Below, in pieces: positions 9,833 through 18,010 of a DNA stretch of 64,000 bases (position 1 is the stretch's first letter; each line of letters opens with the position of its first letter). The stretch spans positions 62,001-126,000 of the forward strand of contig JADJYM010000004.1 of assembly GCA_016719755.1 (NCBI GenBank), written 5' to 3'. The position numbers and the translations under genes were made by a program. The notes under the pieces were generated by a model. That model ran no database searches. It was not told where the DNA came from and saw only the letters and a program-made list of their open reading frames with translations. Origin of the DNA: Novosphingobium sp. Its GTDB lineage: Bacteria > Pseudomonadota > Alphaproteobacteria > Sphingomonadales > Sphingomonadaceae.

Positions 9833-11568
9833 TCGCCGTCCCCGCGCGCGACCAGCGGGGCAATGTCTGAGATATCGACGTCGTGGCTGGCGTCGGGCAT
9901 GATCCCCAGCAGCGGACCGATGCGCGGGACCACCCGGCCGACGATCGGCGCGGTGTTCCAGGCGGCGGTGCGCTGGCCCGAGGTCGCAGCGGTGCCCTGC
10001 GGCTCGTCGAGCATGGCGATCACGACATAGCGCGGGCGGTCCATCGGGAAGGCGGCGGCAAAGGTCGCGACCAGCGAGCTGCGGCGATAGCCGCCCACAC
10101 CGGGCTTTTCGGCGGAACCGGTCTTGCCACCGACCCGGAAGCCTGGCGCGTCGGCCTTGCGCCCGGTCCCGACATCCACAATCATCCGCAGCAGCTGGCG
10201 CATGCGCGCGCTGGTGCTGGCCTTGAACACGCGGCGGCCGGGGACAGCCTGGCCCGGTTCGACCTTCTGCAGGGTGGCCGGGCGCCAGATCCCCCCATTG
10301 ACCATCGCGGCATAGGCGCTGGCCAGATGCAGCGGGGTAACGGCGATGCCGTGGCCATAGGACACCGTCATGGTGGTGATCCGCGACCAGTTGCCCTTGG
10401 GCCAGATCGGCATGCCGCGCGCGGGCAGCTCGATCTGGGGGCGCTGATCCATGCCCAGCGCGCGCATGGTGGCGTTCAGCCGCTGTCCGCCCAGCTGGTC
10501 GGCAATCTGCGCGGTCACGATGTTGGACGAATGAACCAGCGATTCCGGAACGTTGAGCGAGGCGCCGAACGAATGGCTGTCGCGGATCGCGAAGCCGCCG
10601 ATTTCCAGCGGGCGGTTCGACTGATAGCGGCGCGACATGTCGGTCACCACGCCCGCATCGATCGCTGCGGCAACGCTGATCGGCTTGAAGGTCGAACCCA
10701 GTTCGTAAACCTGATTGGTGACGCGGTTGAAGATGTGCCCTTCACCCGCGCGGTCAATCAGGTTCGGGTTGAAGGCCGGGAGCGAGGCGAGCGCCAGCAC
10801 TTCGCCGGTATCGACATCAAGGATGATCCCGGCCGCGCCGATGGCATTGCTTTCCAGCATGCCTTTCATCAGTTCATCCTCGAGCGCGCCCTGGACGCGG
10901 GCATCGATCGACAGCACAGCCGGCGCGCCGCGCTGGGCGGGATCGGTCAGGCGCTGGTCATAGACCTGCTCCATGCCGATGTGGCCGTGGCCATCGGCAC
11001 CGACGAAGCCCAGCACATGGGCCGCCATCGAACCCTGCGGATAGAACCGCTCGGTCTCACGCGGGAATTCCAGCGCGGGCTCGCCCAGCTGGTGGATGCG
11101 GTTGGCGTCTTCGGGCAGGATGCGGCGGCGCAGGTAGCCGGGGCGGCCCTCGGCAAGGCGGCGCGCCACGGTCTGCGCATCAAGATCGGGGAAGACCGCG
11201 GCGAGCGCGGCGGCGACTTCAGCGGGCTTGCGCACCAGCGGCGGCCCGCCCTCGCCCAGCGCAGCCGGGTTGTACCACAGCGAATAGGCGGGAAACGCGC
11301 GGGCCAGCGGCACGCCGTTGCGATCGACGATGTCGCCGCGGGGGGGCAGCAGCGCACTGGCCATGTCCTGGTGGGTCGGCGCATTGGCGAACAGGCCAAG
11401 GAAGGCTAGCCGCAGCACGGCGGTCAGCGCGATCAGCAGGAAGCCCGCAACCACCCACAGCACGCGCCACTTTGCCATCAGCAGCGAGCGCTGACGCACG
11501 TTGACCAGTTCGCCCCGGCCCGAGGAAATCGCGGTGGAAACGGAGATTGCGAGCGCGGGCGCGGTCAC
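9829..11568 (-). CDS. ftsI: Septal transpeptidase FtsI / PBP3 (class B penicillin-binding protein)
   Basis: Cross-links septal peptidoglycan in the periplasm as partner of FtsW. The 579-residue product has one N-terminal membrane anchor (about 33-60) after a roughly 30-residue cytoplasmic tail. A pedestal domain follows (RGDIVDRNGVPLA at 77-89), then the transpeptidase domain with the active-site SxxK motif STFK at 292-295, SSN at 347-349 and KTG at 482-484. All three motifs are intact. The GTG start at 11568 overlaps the upstream stop as GTGA. Translational coupling to the small FtsL-like gene fits the FtsL-FtsI neighbourhood seen in many bacteria. Confidence 0.97.
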   Translation of the reverse strand: MTAPALAISVSTAISSGRGELVNVRQRSLLMAKWRVLWVVAGFLLIALTAVLRLAFLGLFANAPTHQDMASALLPPRGDIVDRNGVPLARAFPAYSLWYNPAALGEGGPPLVRKPAEVAAALAAVFPDLDAQTVARRLAEGRPGYLRRRILPEDANRIHQLGEPALEFPRETERFYPQGSMAAHVLGFVGADGHGHIGMEQVYDQRLTDPAQRGAPAVLSIDARVQGALEDELMKGMLESNAIGAAGIILDVDTGEVLALASLPAFNPNLIDRAGEGHIFNRVTNQVYELGSTFKPISVAAAIDAGVVTDMSRRYQSNRPLEIGGFAIRDSHSFGASLNVPESLVHSSNIVTAQIADQLGGQRLNATMRALGMDQRPQIELPARGMPIWPKGNWSRITTMTVSYGHGIAVTPLHLASAYAAMVNGGIWRPATLQKVEPGQAVPGRRVFKASTSARMRQLLRMIVDVGTGRKADAPGFRVGGKTGSAEKPGVGGYRRSSLVATFAAAFPMDRPRYVVIAMLDEPQGTAATSGQRTAAWNTAPIVGRVVPRIGPLLGIMPDASHDVDISDIAPLVARGDGE

Positions 11569-12065
11569 TGACTGCGTTCCTCCCGCGGCTCGACTTCGCC
11601 CAGTCGCTTGGCCAGCGTGGCGGCGGTGACAGGCTTGCGCCCGTCATCGCGCGGCGCCTCGGCCGCCATGGCCTTGCCGGTCAGCGGCGAGACCATGGCG
11701 GGGAAACCGCTGTCTTCATCACCCAGGCCAGCGGCGCTTGCCACGCGGATCGGGCTGGGCGCATCGGGCGCGCGCGGTTTGCCAAGCATGGCCAGCTGGC
11801 GCTCGCCCGCCAGGTACTGCTCGGCCGTGGGCGCCTGATAGCCAAATTCGACATCGTTGAGGCTGCGCAGCTGCTGCTGGTTGGCGCGCGTCTCGAATTC
11901 GGTTTCAAGCAGCAGCTTGTCCTGACGCACGGCAACGATCTGCCGTTCGGTCAGCCGCACCTGGCTTTTGACCGCATTGACCCGGAAGGTCAGGGCCAGC
12001 GTCAGGGCAAGGCAGGCGAGCAGGACCGCTGCCCAGCCGATGGAATGGAGCCGGTCACGGGTCAT
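11565..12065 (-). CDS. ftsL: FtsL-like division protein (single TM plus coiled coil)
   Basis: A bitopic membrane protein between rsmH and ftsI, the standard position of ftsL. FtsL forms the FtsQLB scaffold that activates FtsWI. The product has 166 residues: a short cytoplasmic end, one TM at about 11-29, then a periplasmic helix with heptad-like spacing (about 32-70, [20 protein letters not shown]). Sequence-level FtsL conservation is poor, so the call rests mainly on position and architecture. It is longer than classical FtsL (about 100-120 residues) because of a Pro/Ala-rich, probably disordered tail from about residue 95. ATG 12065 overlaps the rsmH stop. Confidence 0.8.
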   Translation of the reverse strand: MTRDRLHSIGWAAVLLACLALTLALTFRVNAVKSQVRLTERQIVAVRQDKLLLETEFETRANQQQLRSLNDVEFGYQAPTAEQYLAGERQLAMLGKPRAPDAPSPIRVASAAGLGDEDSGFPAMVSPLTGKAMAAEAPRDDGRKPVTAATLAKRLGEVEPREERSQ

Positions 12066-13009
12066 GCCGCCTTCCTTTCACGCGCGGGGGCTTCGGTACG
12101 GGTGGCGCAGCGCAGCGTGGCCGAGCGGGCGCGCGGATTGCGCACCAGTTCGGCATCGCCCGGGCGGACCGCCTTGGCGACTTCGGCGAAAGTCGGCGCA
12201 AAGCGCGGCGCGGCGGCGGGCATATGGCGCGAGCCCTGCCCCAGCGCGCCCGCAGCCTCGCGCAGGAACTGCTTGACGATCCGGTCTTCCAGACTGTGAA
12301 AACTGACCACCGCCAGCCGCCCGCCGGGGGCAAGCAGCGCCTCGGCCGCGGCAAGTCCGGCGTCCAGCTCGTCCAGTTCGGCGTTTACGTGGATCCGGAT
12401 CGCCTGGAAGCTGCGGGTCGCCGGGTCCTTGGGGGCGCCGGGGCGGTGGCCAAGCGCCTTGCGCACCACATGGGCCAGTTCGCCCGTGGTTTCGAGCGGC
12501 CGCGCGGCGACGATCGCGCGGGCCACGCGGCGTGACTGGCGCTCCTCGCCGAAGCGGTAGAGCACATCGGCGATCTCGCTTTCGGGCGCGGTGTTGAGAA
12601 AGTCGGCGGCGGAAGGCCCGCTTTGCCCCATGCGCATGTCGAGCGGGCCATCGCTGGCGAACGCGAAGCCGCGCTGCGGCTGGTCAAGCTGCATCGAGGA
12701 AACGCCGATATCCATCACCACCCCGTCGACCCGCGCGACACCGGCCTCGGCCAGGCTGGCGACCATTTCGGAGAAGCGCCGGGGATGGAGGATCAGGCGG
12801 GGCGGATTCTCGGCCGTTTCGGGCCAGGTGCTGCCCGCCGCGATCGCATCGGGATCGCGGTCGAACGCGTGGACGGTCGCCCCGGCATCGAGGATCCGGC
12901 GGGTATAGCCGCCCGCACCGAACGTGGCATCGACAATCACCGTGCCCGGCGCGGGGGCAAGCGCGGCAATCACTTCGTCGAGCAGGACGGGAATGTGCGG
13001 GGCGCTCAT
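12062..13009 (-). CDS. rsmH: 16S rRNA (cytosine-1402-N4)-methyltransferase RsmH (MraW)
   Basis: S-adenosylmethionine-dependent methylation of C1402 in 16S rRNA. The start was set at ATG 13009 ([17 protein letters not shown]), overlapping the mraZ stop as ATGA. The product has 315 residues. Family signatures: HIPVLLDE at 5-12, the SAM loop [10 protein letters not shown] at 27-36, [20 protein letters not shown], and the C-terminal [14 protein letters not shown]. It is the second gene of the dcw cluster, in the standard place. Confidence 0.98.
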   Translation of the reverse strand: MSAPHIPVLLDEVIAALAPAPGTVIVDATFGAGGYTRRILDAGATVHAFDRDPDAIAAGSTWPETAENPPRLILHPRRFSEMVASLAEAGVARVDGVVMDIGVSSMQLDQPQRGFAFASDGPLDMRMGQSGPSAADFLNTAPESEIADVLYRFGEERQSRRVARAIVAARPLETTGELAHVVRKALGHRPGAPKDPATRSFQAIRIHVNAELDELDAGLAAAEALLAPGGRLAVVSFHSLEDRIVKQFLREAAGALGQGSRHMPAAAPRFAPTFAEVAKAVRPGDAELVRNPRARSATLRCATRTEAPARERKAA

Positions 13010-13551
13010 TTGCCCCCCTTTCCGGTGCGGGCACGGGCGGCGAGATCGAGGCAGGCCTCCTGCGCGTCTTCCCAGCCGGCGCCCATTTTCGCCAGCTCTT
13101 CCGGATTCCACAGCGTGAACTGCAAGCCGCCGCCCTGGAAATAGACCGCGTCGCTCAGCCCGCCGAGCCGGAAGTAGCGTTCCGGCAGGACAAAGCGGCC
13201 GCTATCGTCGAACGGCACCTGGGCGAAGCCATAAAGCTGGGCGGCGCGCATTTCGCGGTCGAAATCGGTGCCGCGCTCCAGTGCGATGCGCTCTTCGCGG
13301 TCAAGCTCCGCCTCGAACTGGGCGACACGGCCCAGGCCAAAGCCGGTCAGGCATTTCCAGCGCGGATGCTTGGCAAGGCACAGGACGCGTTCGCCCTGGC
13401 CGGAATCGCGCACCGCCTTGCGGAATTCGGGAGGCAGCACGAAGCGGCCCTTCTCGCCAAGCAGCGAAAAGCCCTGACCGCTGTAACTGACCGGCTTTGC
13501 CTGGTCCACGCCGTCTGCCCCATACCCCGCCGGGATCGCCCCGGCCGCCAA
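13006..13551 (-). CDS. mraZ: Transcriptional regulator MraZ
   Basis: First gene of the dcw cluster. MraZ proteins are AbrB-like, oligomeric, DNA-binding repressors of their own operon. The product carries two SpoVT/AbrB-like halves: [21 protein letters not shown] near residues 27-47 and [20 protein letters not shown] around 108-127. The only upstream start with a good Shine-Dalgarno (GGGGGAGG) is TTG 13551, giving 181 residues. A GTG at 13509 would remove 14 unconserved residues and is also possible. An ATG at 13523 is in the wrong frame. For its possible operator see the region upstream. Confidence 0.9.
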   Translation of the reverse strand: MAAGAIPAGYGADGVDQAKPVSYSGQGFSLLGEKGRFVLPPEFRKAVRDSGQGERVLCLAKHPRWKCLTGFGLGRVAQFEAELDREERIALERGTDFDREMRAAQLYGFAQVPFDDSGRFVLPERYFRLGGLSDAVYFQGGGLQFTLWNPEELAKMGAGWEDAQEACLDLAARARTGKGGK

Positions 13552-13658
13552 AAGCCTCCCCCTTCCAGCCGCGCGGATGCGTGCGGCCGGTTCACCCGGA
13601 ACGGGTGCGGTGGTGACATTCCATGTCGATGAAACGACTCCTTACCGCCGCTTCAGGA

Positions 13659-13701
13659 GGGATGGAAGGGAAAATTGCGGGATTTCACGGGAGTAGACGG
13701 T
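13659..13701. promoter_or_regulatory. Phased GGGA direct-repeat array, candidate MraZ operator
   Basis: GGGA occurs at 13659, 13668, 13679 and 13689, and a fifth element GGT at 13699, so the spacing is close to one helical turn (9, 11, 10 and 10 bp). MraZ of E. coli is known to bind TGGGN direct repeats with 5-bp spacers, i.e. 10-bp phasing, just after its transcription start. Here the G-rich strand is opposite to mraZ. The assignment is an inference from spacing and position. Confidence 0.45.
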
Positions 13702-13796
13702 AAACTACTGATTCATAATATTTTGATTCATGACCTGTACACCAGATTTGCACTGGCGTTTTTGTTTTGTTCTAATGCAAAATCAGTAGTTTACCG
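13698..13796. repeat. 16-bp perfect inverted repeat flanking an AT-rich core
   Basis: Left arm CGGTAAACTACTGATT at 13698-13713; right arm AATCAGTAGTTTACCG at 13781-13796. The arms are exact reverse complements, separated by 67 bp. The core contains TGATTCAT twice (13709-13716 and 13724-13731) and a small CCAG/CTGG hairpin. It could be a regulator-binding region, a cruciform, or the remnant of a miniature element. Confidence 0.85.
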
Positions 13797-13851
13797 CGCG
13801 ACTCCGCGAACCTGCCCGAACTGTCCCGCGGTTTCCCCGAAATCGCCCGCG

Positions 13852-14604
13852 TCACCGCGCGGCGAAGGCCTTGTCGAGCAGTGCCGCAAGCGCCCTGGAC
13901 CGGTCCCCGCTGGCGTCCGCGCGCTCCAGCACGGCGGCATCGGCCAATGCCACCACCCGCCCCTTGCCCACGGCGCAAAACGCGGCAAGGCCGTCCTCGT
14001 GCAGACGGCAATCCCGCCCGCCGGAAATGATGAAGCGACCCGGCAGGTTGACCGGCAGGGCAATGTCCATCACTTCCGCTGCGCGCTCGCCCGGCGGCTG
14101 GACATCGTCGAATTGCAGGTCGAGTCCCCAGCGGCGCAGGATCGGAGAAAGCAGCACCAGCCCCTGCGGGCGGCGCGGATCGCCCAGGGCAAAGCGCGAT
14201 TCCTCGGTCAGGGCGGGATCGGCGATCAGCAGCAGATGCCCCCCGCCCCGCACCCAGTCATCCAGCGCGACGTTCTCGTCCGGACTCAAGGGTCGCGGCT
14301 GGGCGATCACCAGCCGCCGCAGATCGCGCAGCGGGCCATAGCCCTTCGGCCCGGCCAGCGCGTCGAGCGGCACGATTGCCCCGCGCCGCGCAATGCCGGC
14401 CCGCGCCCAGTGTGGCGGTTCGGGGTCGTTCAGCAGCCCCGCGATGTCCTCCGCCTCGTTCCACAGGATCGGCAGGGTGGTGAACAGCCCGACCGGCGCC
14501 TGATCGGGCCCGGGAGCGGGCGCGCGGGCGAAACCGAGCCAGGCGCCAAGCATCAGCGCCAGACCCAGCAGCAGCGCGAGCGCCAGCCGCCGCCTAGCGG
14601 CCAC
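13852..14604 (-). CDS. DUF4350-like membrane-anchored protein
   Basis: Function unknown. The start was set at GTG 14604, 11 bp inside the end of the upstream small gene, because it directly precedes a basic patch and one hydrophobic segment (MAARRRLALALLLGLALMLGAWLG). The remaining roughly 230 residues look extracytoplasmic. The segment VRGGGHLLLIADPALTEES, preceded by LSPDENVALDDW, resembles the DUF4350 / GldG-type fold used near ABC transporters and in gliding-type systems. No transporter genes lie beside it here. It is co-directional with the dcw cluster but separated from it by the 300-bp promoter region. Confidence 0.7.
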   Translation of the reverse strand: MAARRRLALALLLGLALMLGAWLGFARAPAPGPDQAPVGLFTTLPILWNEAEDIAGLLNDPEPPHWARAGIARRGAIVPLDALAGPKGYGPLRDLRRLVIAQPRPLSPDENVALDDWVRGGGHLLLIADPALTEESRFALGDPRRPQGLVLLSPILRRWGLDLQFDDVQPPGERAAEVMDIALPVNLPGRFIISGGRDCRLHEDGLAAFCAVGKGRVVALADAAVLERADASGDRSRALAALLDKAFAAR

Positions 14605-14923
14605 GCGGCGGTGTGGTGCTGGTCGAGGCGGCCGCAGGATCGGGCGTGGTTGCGGGAACCACGCCGATTTCGGCGAGCGGGTCGTTCTGCGCGGCGCCGT
14701 CCTTGGCGGCAGCGGCGGCAGGCTTGCCCGCTTCCGCCTCAGCCATGCGCGCCCGGTCGTTGATGATGTTGGCAAGCCCGACGATCAGGACAATCGCCGC
14801 CAGTCCGAACAGCCCGGCCTGAAGCCGCTGGACAGCCTGGGCGCGAAGCTCGCGCACCGAAGGCGGCACGAAGAACTGGGGTGCGTCGACCACGCGGGGC
14901 GGTTGCGGCGGTTTGGTTGCCAT
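14594..14923 (-). CDS. Small single-TM protein, unknown function
   Basis: 109 residues. The N-terminal cytoplasmic part is Pro-rich (PPQPPRVVDAPQFFVPPSV), one TM segment lies at about 37-54 (AGLFGLAAIVLIVGLANI), and an Ala/Pro/Thr-rich extracytoplasmic tail follows. I do not recognise a family. It starts 18 bp after cysK and overlaps the DUF4350-like gene by 11 bp, so the two small envelope proteins are probably made together. Confidence 0.7.
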   Translation of the reverse strand: MATKPPQPPRVVDAPQFFVPPSVRELRAQAVQRLQAGLFGLAAIVLIVGLANIINDRARMAEAEAGKPAAAAAKDGAAQNDPLAEIGVVPATTPDPAAASTSTTPPRGR

Positions 14924-14941
14924 CGCGGGCCTTCTAGCCGA

Positions 14942-15946
14942 TCACGCGAGCCAGGGGAATACCGGCAGGCCTTTCGCGCGGAGCCATTCGGCATTGTAAA
15001 GCGAGGACAGGTAGCGAAAGCCCGTATCGCACAGGATCGTCGCGACGCGCGCGTCCTCGCGCCCATCGGCCACCAGCTGCCGCCCCAGCGCCACCGCGCC
15101 CGCGACGTTGATGCCTGAGGACAGGCCCAGGCACAGCCCTTCCTCGCGCAGCAGGCGGGCAACCCAGTCCAGCCCGTCCTCGTCCGAGATGCGGAACTGG
15201 GTGTCGATCGGCGCGCCTTCGAGATTGGCGGTGATCCGCCCCTGCCCGATCCCTTCGGCCACGGAAGTGCCTTCGGCCTTGAGCTCGCCATGAGCATAGT
15301 AGTTGTAGAGCGCCGCGCCGTGCGGATCGGTCAGCGCGATGCGGATGGTCTCGTCAAAGGCTTTCAGCCCCATGCCGACCCCGGCAATGGTTCCGCCGGT
15401 CCCGGCCGCGCAAGTGAAGCCATCGACCCGTCCGCCCATCTGTTCCCAGATTTCCGGCGCGGTCGATTCGATATGCGCCTTGCGGTTGGCGATATTGTCG
15501 AACTGGTTGGCCCAGATCGCGCCTTCGGTCTCCTCGGCCAAGCGGCGCGAGGTGTGGACGAAGTGGCCGGGGTTGGAAAACGGCGCGGCAGGCACCAGCA
15601 CCAGTTCCGCCCCCAGCGCGCGCAGCGTGTCCATCTTTTCGCGCGACTGGGTTTCGGGCATCACGATGATCGTGCGATAGCCCAGCGCATTGGCGACCAG
15701 CGCAAGGCCGATTCCGGTGTTGCCGGCCGTGCCCTCGACAATCGTCCCGCCGGGCTGAAGCGTGCCGCGCGCCTCGGCATCGCGGACGATCCACAGTGCC
15801 GCCCGGTCTTTCACCGAGGCGCCAGGATTGGCGAATTCGCACTTGCCCCAGATCTCGCAGCCCGCCGCTTCGCTCGGCCCTTCCAGGAGCACGAGCGGGG
15901 TGTTGCCGATAAGATCGAGGCTGTTGCTGCTAACCGGGGCCGTCAT
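14942..15946 (-). CDS. cysK: Cysteine synthase (O-acetylserine sulfhydrylase), CysK family
   Basis: PLP-dependent conversion of O-acetylserine and sulfide to cysteine. 334 residues from ATG 15946; 12 further in-frame codons upstream are less likely coding. The PLP-binding lysine is K46 in PGASVKDRAA. The phosphate/substrate loop GTAGNTG is at 72-78 and the C-terminal GLSSGIN loop contacts the cofactor. The order of motifs fits CysK rather than cystathionine beta-synthase, and no CBS domain follows. Its substrate preference (sulfide versus thiosulfate) cannot be read from the sequence. Confidence 0.92.
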   Translation of the reverse strand: MTAPVSSNSLDLIGNTPLVLLEGPSEAAGCEIWGKCEFANPGASVKDRAALWIVRDAEARGTLQPGGTIVEGTAGNTGIGLALVANALGYRTIIVMPETQSREKMDTLRALGAELVLVPAAPFSNPGHFVHTSRRLAEETEGAIWANQFDNIANRKAHIESTAPEIWEQMGGRVDGFTCAAGTGGTIAGVGMGLKAFDETIRIALTDPHGAALYNYYAHGELKAEGTSVAEGIGQGRITANLEGAPIDTQFRISDEDGLDWVARLLREEGLCLGLSSGINVAGAVALGRQLVADGREDARVATILCDTGFRYLSSLYNAEWLRAKGLPVFPWLA

Positions 15947-16014
15947 GGCGCCAGAGGTAGAATCAGGGGAGCCTGCGCGCAAACGAAATGCGCTTTGCCC
16001 CCCTGAAGTTCCGC

Positions 16015-16332
16015 TCAGTCAGCTTCGGCGAGAGTGACGCGCATCCCGTCGAGCGCGTCGGTCAGCGGGATCTGGCACGACAGGCGCGAAGTGGCGTCGC
16101 GGTGGTCGGTGCTGTCCAGCAGGTCGTTCTCGTCCTCGCTCATCGCCGGAACCTTGTCGGCAAAGGCCGCATCGATGTGGACATGGCAGGTGGCGCAGCT
16201 GCAGCAGCCGCCGCACAGGGCCAGCATTTCGTCGAAGCCGTTGTCACGGATCGCTTCCATCAGCGACAGCCCGGCCTGGGCATCGACTTCCTTCTCTTCA
16301 CCCGCACGATTGACGATCACCAGCTTCGGCAT
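16015..16332 (-). CDS. [2Fe-2S] ferredoxin (adrenodoxin/terpredoxin type)
   Basis: Small soluble electron carrier, 105 residues from ATG 16332. Cluster ligands are C40, C46, C49 (C-x5-C-x2-C in [11 protein letters not shown]) and C86 in RLSCQIP. This is the vertebrate/bacterial adrenodoxin-like pattern that serves cytochrome P450s and Rieske oxygenases. Two additional cysteines (C43, C44) sit in the loop. No reductase or P450 gene is in the window, so its partner is unknown. Confidence 0.93.
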   Translation of the reverse strand: MPKLVIVNRAGEEKEVDAQAGLSLMEAIRDNGFDEMLALCGGCCSCATCHVHIDAAFADKVPAMSEDENDLLDSTDHRDATSRLSCQIPLTDALDGMRVTLAEAD

Positions 16333-16420
16333 TTTTGGGCATCCCTTTGCCGCGCGGCCTATCCGCGCTTTGGCGCGGCTGCTACCCACTCCCCTTTCCT
16401 TTGGCAAGTGGAGCCTGCGG

Positions 16421-17038
16421 GTGGGACTGAGCGCACAGCAGATCAAGGTCGGTCTCGATGCCGTGGCGGCCCGCGAGCCCGGCATCGCCCGCGCGCTGGA
16501 ACGGGCCGGATACCCCGAGCCGCGCATCCGTCCGACCGGCTATGCCACGATGATGCGGACCATTGTCGGCCAGCAGGTCAGCGTGGCCGCAGCCGCTTCG
16601 ATGTGGCGCAAGTTTGAGGATTATCTCGGTCCCGACCTGCCCGTCGAACGGGTGCTGGAGGCAGACTTTGACACCCTGCGCGCCTGTGGCCTGTCCCGCC
16701 AGAAGCAGGGCTATATGCGTTCATTGTGCGAGCTGGTGGTGAGCGGCGGGATCGATTTCGACGCCCTGCCGGAAGGGGACGAAGAGGCGATCGAGGTCCT
16801 CACCCGAATCAAGGGCATCGGCCGCTGGTCAGCCGAAATCTACCTGCTGTTCGCCGAAGGACGGCCCGACATCTGGCCGGCCGGCGATCTGGCCGTGCAG
16901 GCTGGCCTTGCCAAGCTGCTCGGCCTTGAGGAACGCCCCAGCGAGAAGCGGACCCGCGAACTGGCCGAGGATTGGCGCCCGCACCGGGGGGCGGCGGCGA
17001 TCTTCACCTGGCATTGCTATAACAATCCGGCGCTGTAA
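16421..17038 (+). CDS. DNA-3-methyladenine glycosylase (HhH-GPD, AlkA-like)
   Basis: Base-excision repair of alkylated purines. About 205 residues from GTG 16421; no ATG is available before the conserved region, so the start is tentative. Sequence read: helical region with [16 protein letters not shown] (47-62), helix-hairpin-helix [17 protein letters not shown] (about 127-143), then the catalytic aspartate expected at D156 in [10 protein letters not shown]. Length fits the short AlkA-type enzymes lacking the N-terminal Ada-like domain. It is divergent from the ferredoxin gene. Confidence 0.88.
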   Translation: MGLSAQQIKVGLDAVAAREPGIARALERAGYPEPRIRPTGYATMMRTIVGQQVSVAAAASMWRKFEDYLGPDLPVERVLEADFDTLRACGLSRQKQGYMRSLCELVVSGGIDFDALPEGDEEAIEVLTRIKGIGRWSAEIYLLFAEGRPDIWPAGDLAVQAGLAKLLGLEERPSEKRTRELAEDWRPHRGAAAIFTWHCYNNPAL

Positions 17039-17078
17039 GCCCGCTGACACGAATGTCAGTTCGATTCGGGAGGGAACC

Positions 17079-17897
17079 ATGACCAGCGCCAAAGCCATCT
17101 TCATCACCGGCGGCGCTTCCGGCATCGGCCGGGCAGCGGCGGTGAAGTTCGGCAGCGAGGGCTGGTTCGTCGGCCTTGCGGACATCAACGAGGTGGGGAT
17201 GCGCGAAACCGCCGCGCTGCTGCCAGCGGGCAAAAGCTCGCTCCACAAGCTCGATGTGCGCGACCGCGCGGCGTGGGATGCGGCGCTGGCCGACTTTGCC
17301 AAAGCGGCAGGCGGACGGATCGACGTGGTGTTCAACAACGCCGGCATTCCGCTGGGCGGTCAGTTGGTCGACACCGGGACGGACGAGATCGAGCGCTGCC
17401 TCGACATCAACCTCAAGGGCGTGCTGTTCGGCGCGCAGGCGGCCCATCCCTGGCTGAAGGCCAGCGCGCCGGGTTCCTGCCTGCTCAACACTGCCAGCGC
17501 GGCGGGGATCTATGGCACGCCCGGCGCGGCGGTCTATTCCGCCACCAAGTTCGGGGTGCGGGCGATCACCGAAAGCCTTGATGCCGAATGGGCTGCAGAC
17601 GGGATCAAGGTTGCCAGCCTGATGCCCGGGTTCATCGACACGCCGCTGCTGTCCCATGCCCCCAACCGCGCCACCAACGGCGAAATCCGCGAGCGGGTGC
17701 GCGAAGCGGGCCTTGAAATCACCCCGGTCAGCGAAGTGGCCGATGCCGCATGGAAAGCGGTCCACGGCGGCGATCTCCATACCCGGGTCGGCAAGACCGC
17801 CCACCGCCTGGCCTTTGCCAGCCGCTGGATGCCGGGCCGCCTGCGCAAGATGACCCGCTCCGGCCCGCGTCCTTCGGGGGGGGTAGGCCCCACCTGA
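17079..17897 (+). CDS. Short-chain dehydrogenase/reductase (SDR)
   Basis: NAD(P)-dependent oxidoreductase of unknown substrate, 272 residues. The classical SDR layout is seen: cofactor loop TGGASGIG (10-17), NNAG in the fourth strand, catalytic S140, Y153 and K157 (YSATK). The substrate-loop region MPGFIDTPLL follows. A clear Shine-Dalgarno (GGGAGGGAAC) precedes ATG 17079. The basic C-terminal tail is typical of sphingomonad SDRs of this type. It is followed by a perfect 29-bp palindrome that probably ends the transcript. Confidence 0.88.
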   Translation: MTSAKAIFITGGASGIGRAAAVKFGSEGWFVGLADINEVGMRETAALLPAGKSSLHKLDVRDRAAWDAALADFAKAAGGRIDVVFNNAGIPLGGQLVDTGTDEIERCLDINLKGVLFGAQAAHPWLKASAPGSCLLNTASAAGIYGTPGAAVYSATKFGVRAITESLDAEWAADGIKVASLMPGFIDTPLLSHAPNRATNGEIRERVREAGLEITPVSEVADAAWKAVHGGDLHTRVGKTAHRLAFASRWMPGRLRKMTRSGPRPSGGVGPT

Positions 17898-17913
17898 TCC
17901 TACTTTCCCGGTT

Positions 17914-17984
17914 CCGTTCGTGTCGAGCGAAGTCGAGACACGTCGCGCGCGCTGGCGTGTCTCGACTTCGCTCGACACGAACGG
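17914..17984. repeat. Perfect 29-bp-arm palindrome (GTTCGTGTCGAG family)
   Basis: Left arm 17914-17942 and right arm 17956-17984 are exact reverse complements with a 13-nt loop. The core unit is GTTCGTGTCGAGCGAAGTCG. It lies between the converging genes ending at 17897 and 18011, where it can act as a bidirectional terminator. Related copies are at 37694-37761 and, as a half copy, 629-657. Confidence 0.92.
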
Positions 17985-18010
17985 TGATCATTGGACCGGA
18001 AATGGCAGCT

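Larger units (their letters stand above)
13552..13851. other. 300-bp gene-free region upstream of mraZ (dcw promoter region)
   Basis: No coding gene is seen. The middle (about 13700-13785) is AT-rich against a GC-rich background. It holds a 16-bp perfect inverted repeat, two direct TGATTCAT copies, a possible minus-strand -10 hexamer (TATTAT, plus-strand 13715-13720) without a convincing -35, and a roughly 10-bp phased GGGA series between that -10 and mraZ. It most likely contains the main promoter of the dcw operon. Confidence 0.7.

Noticed and set aside
13507..13523. ATG at 13523 as the mraZ start
   Set aside because: It is in a different reading frame from the MraZ coding sequence.
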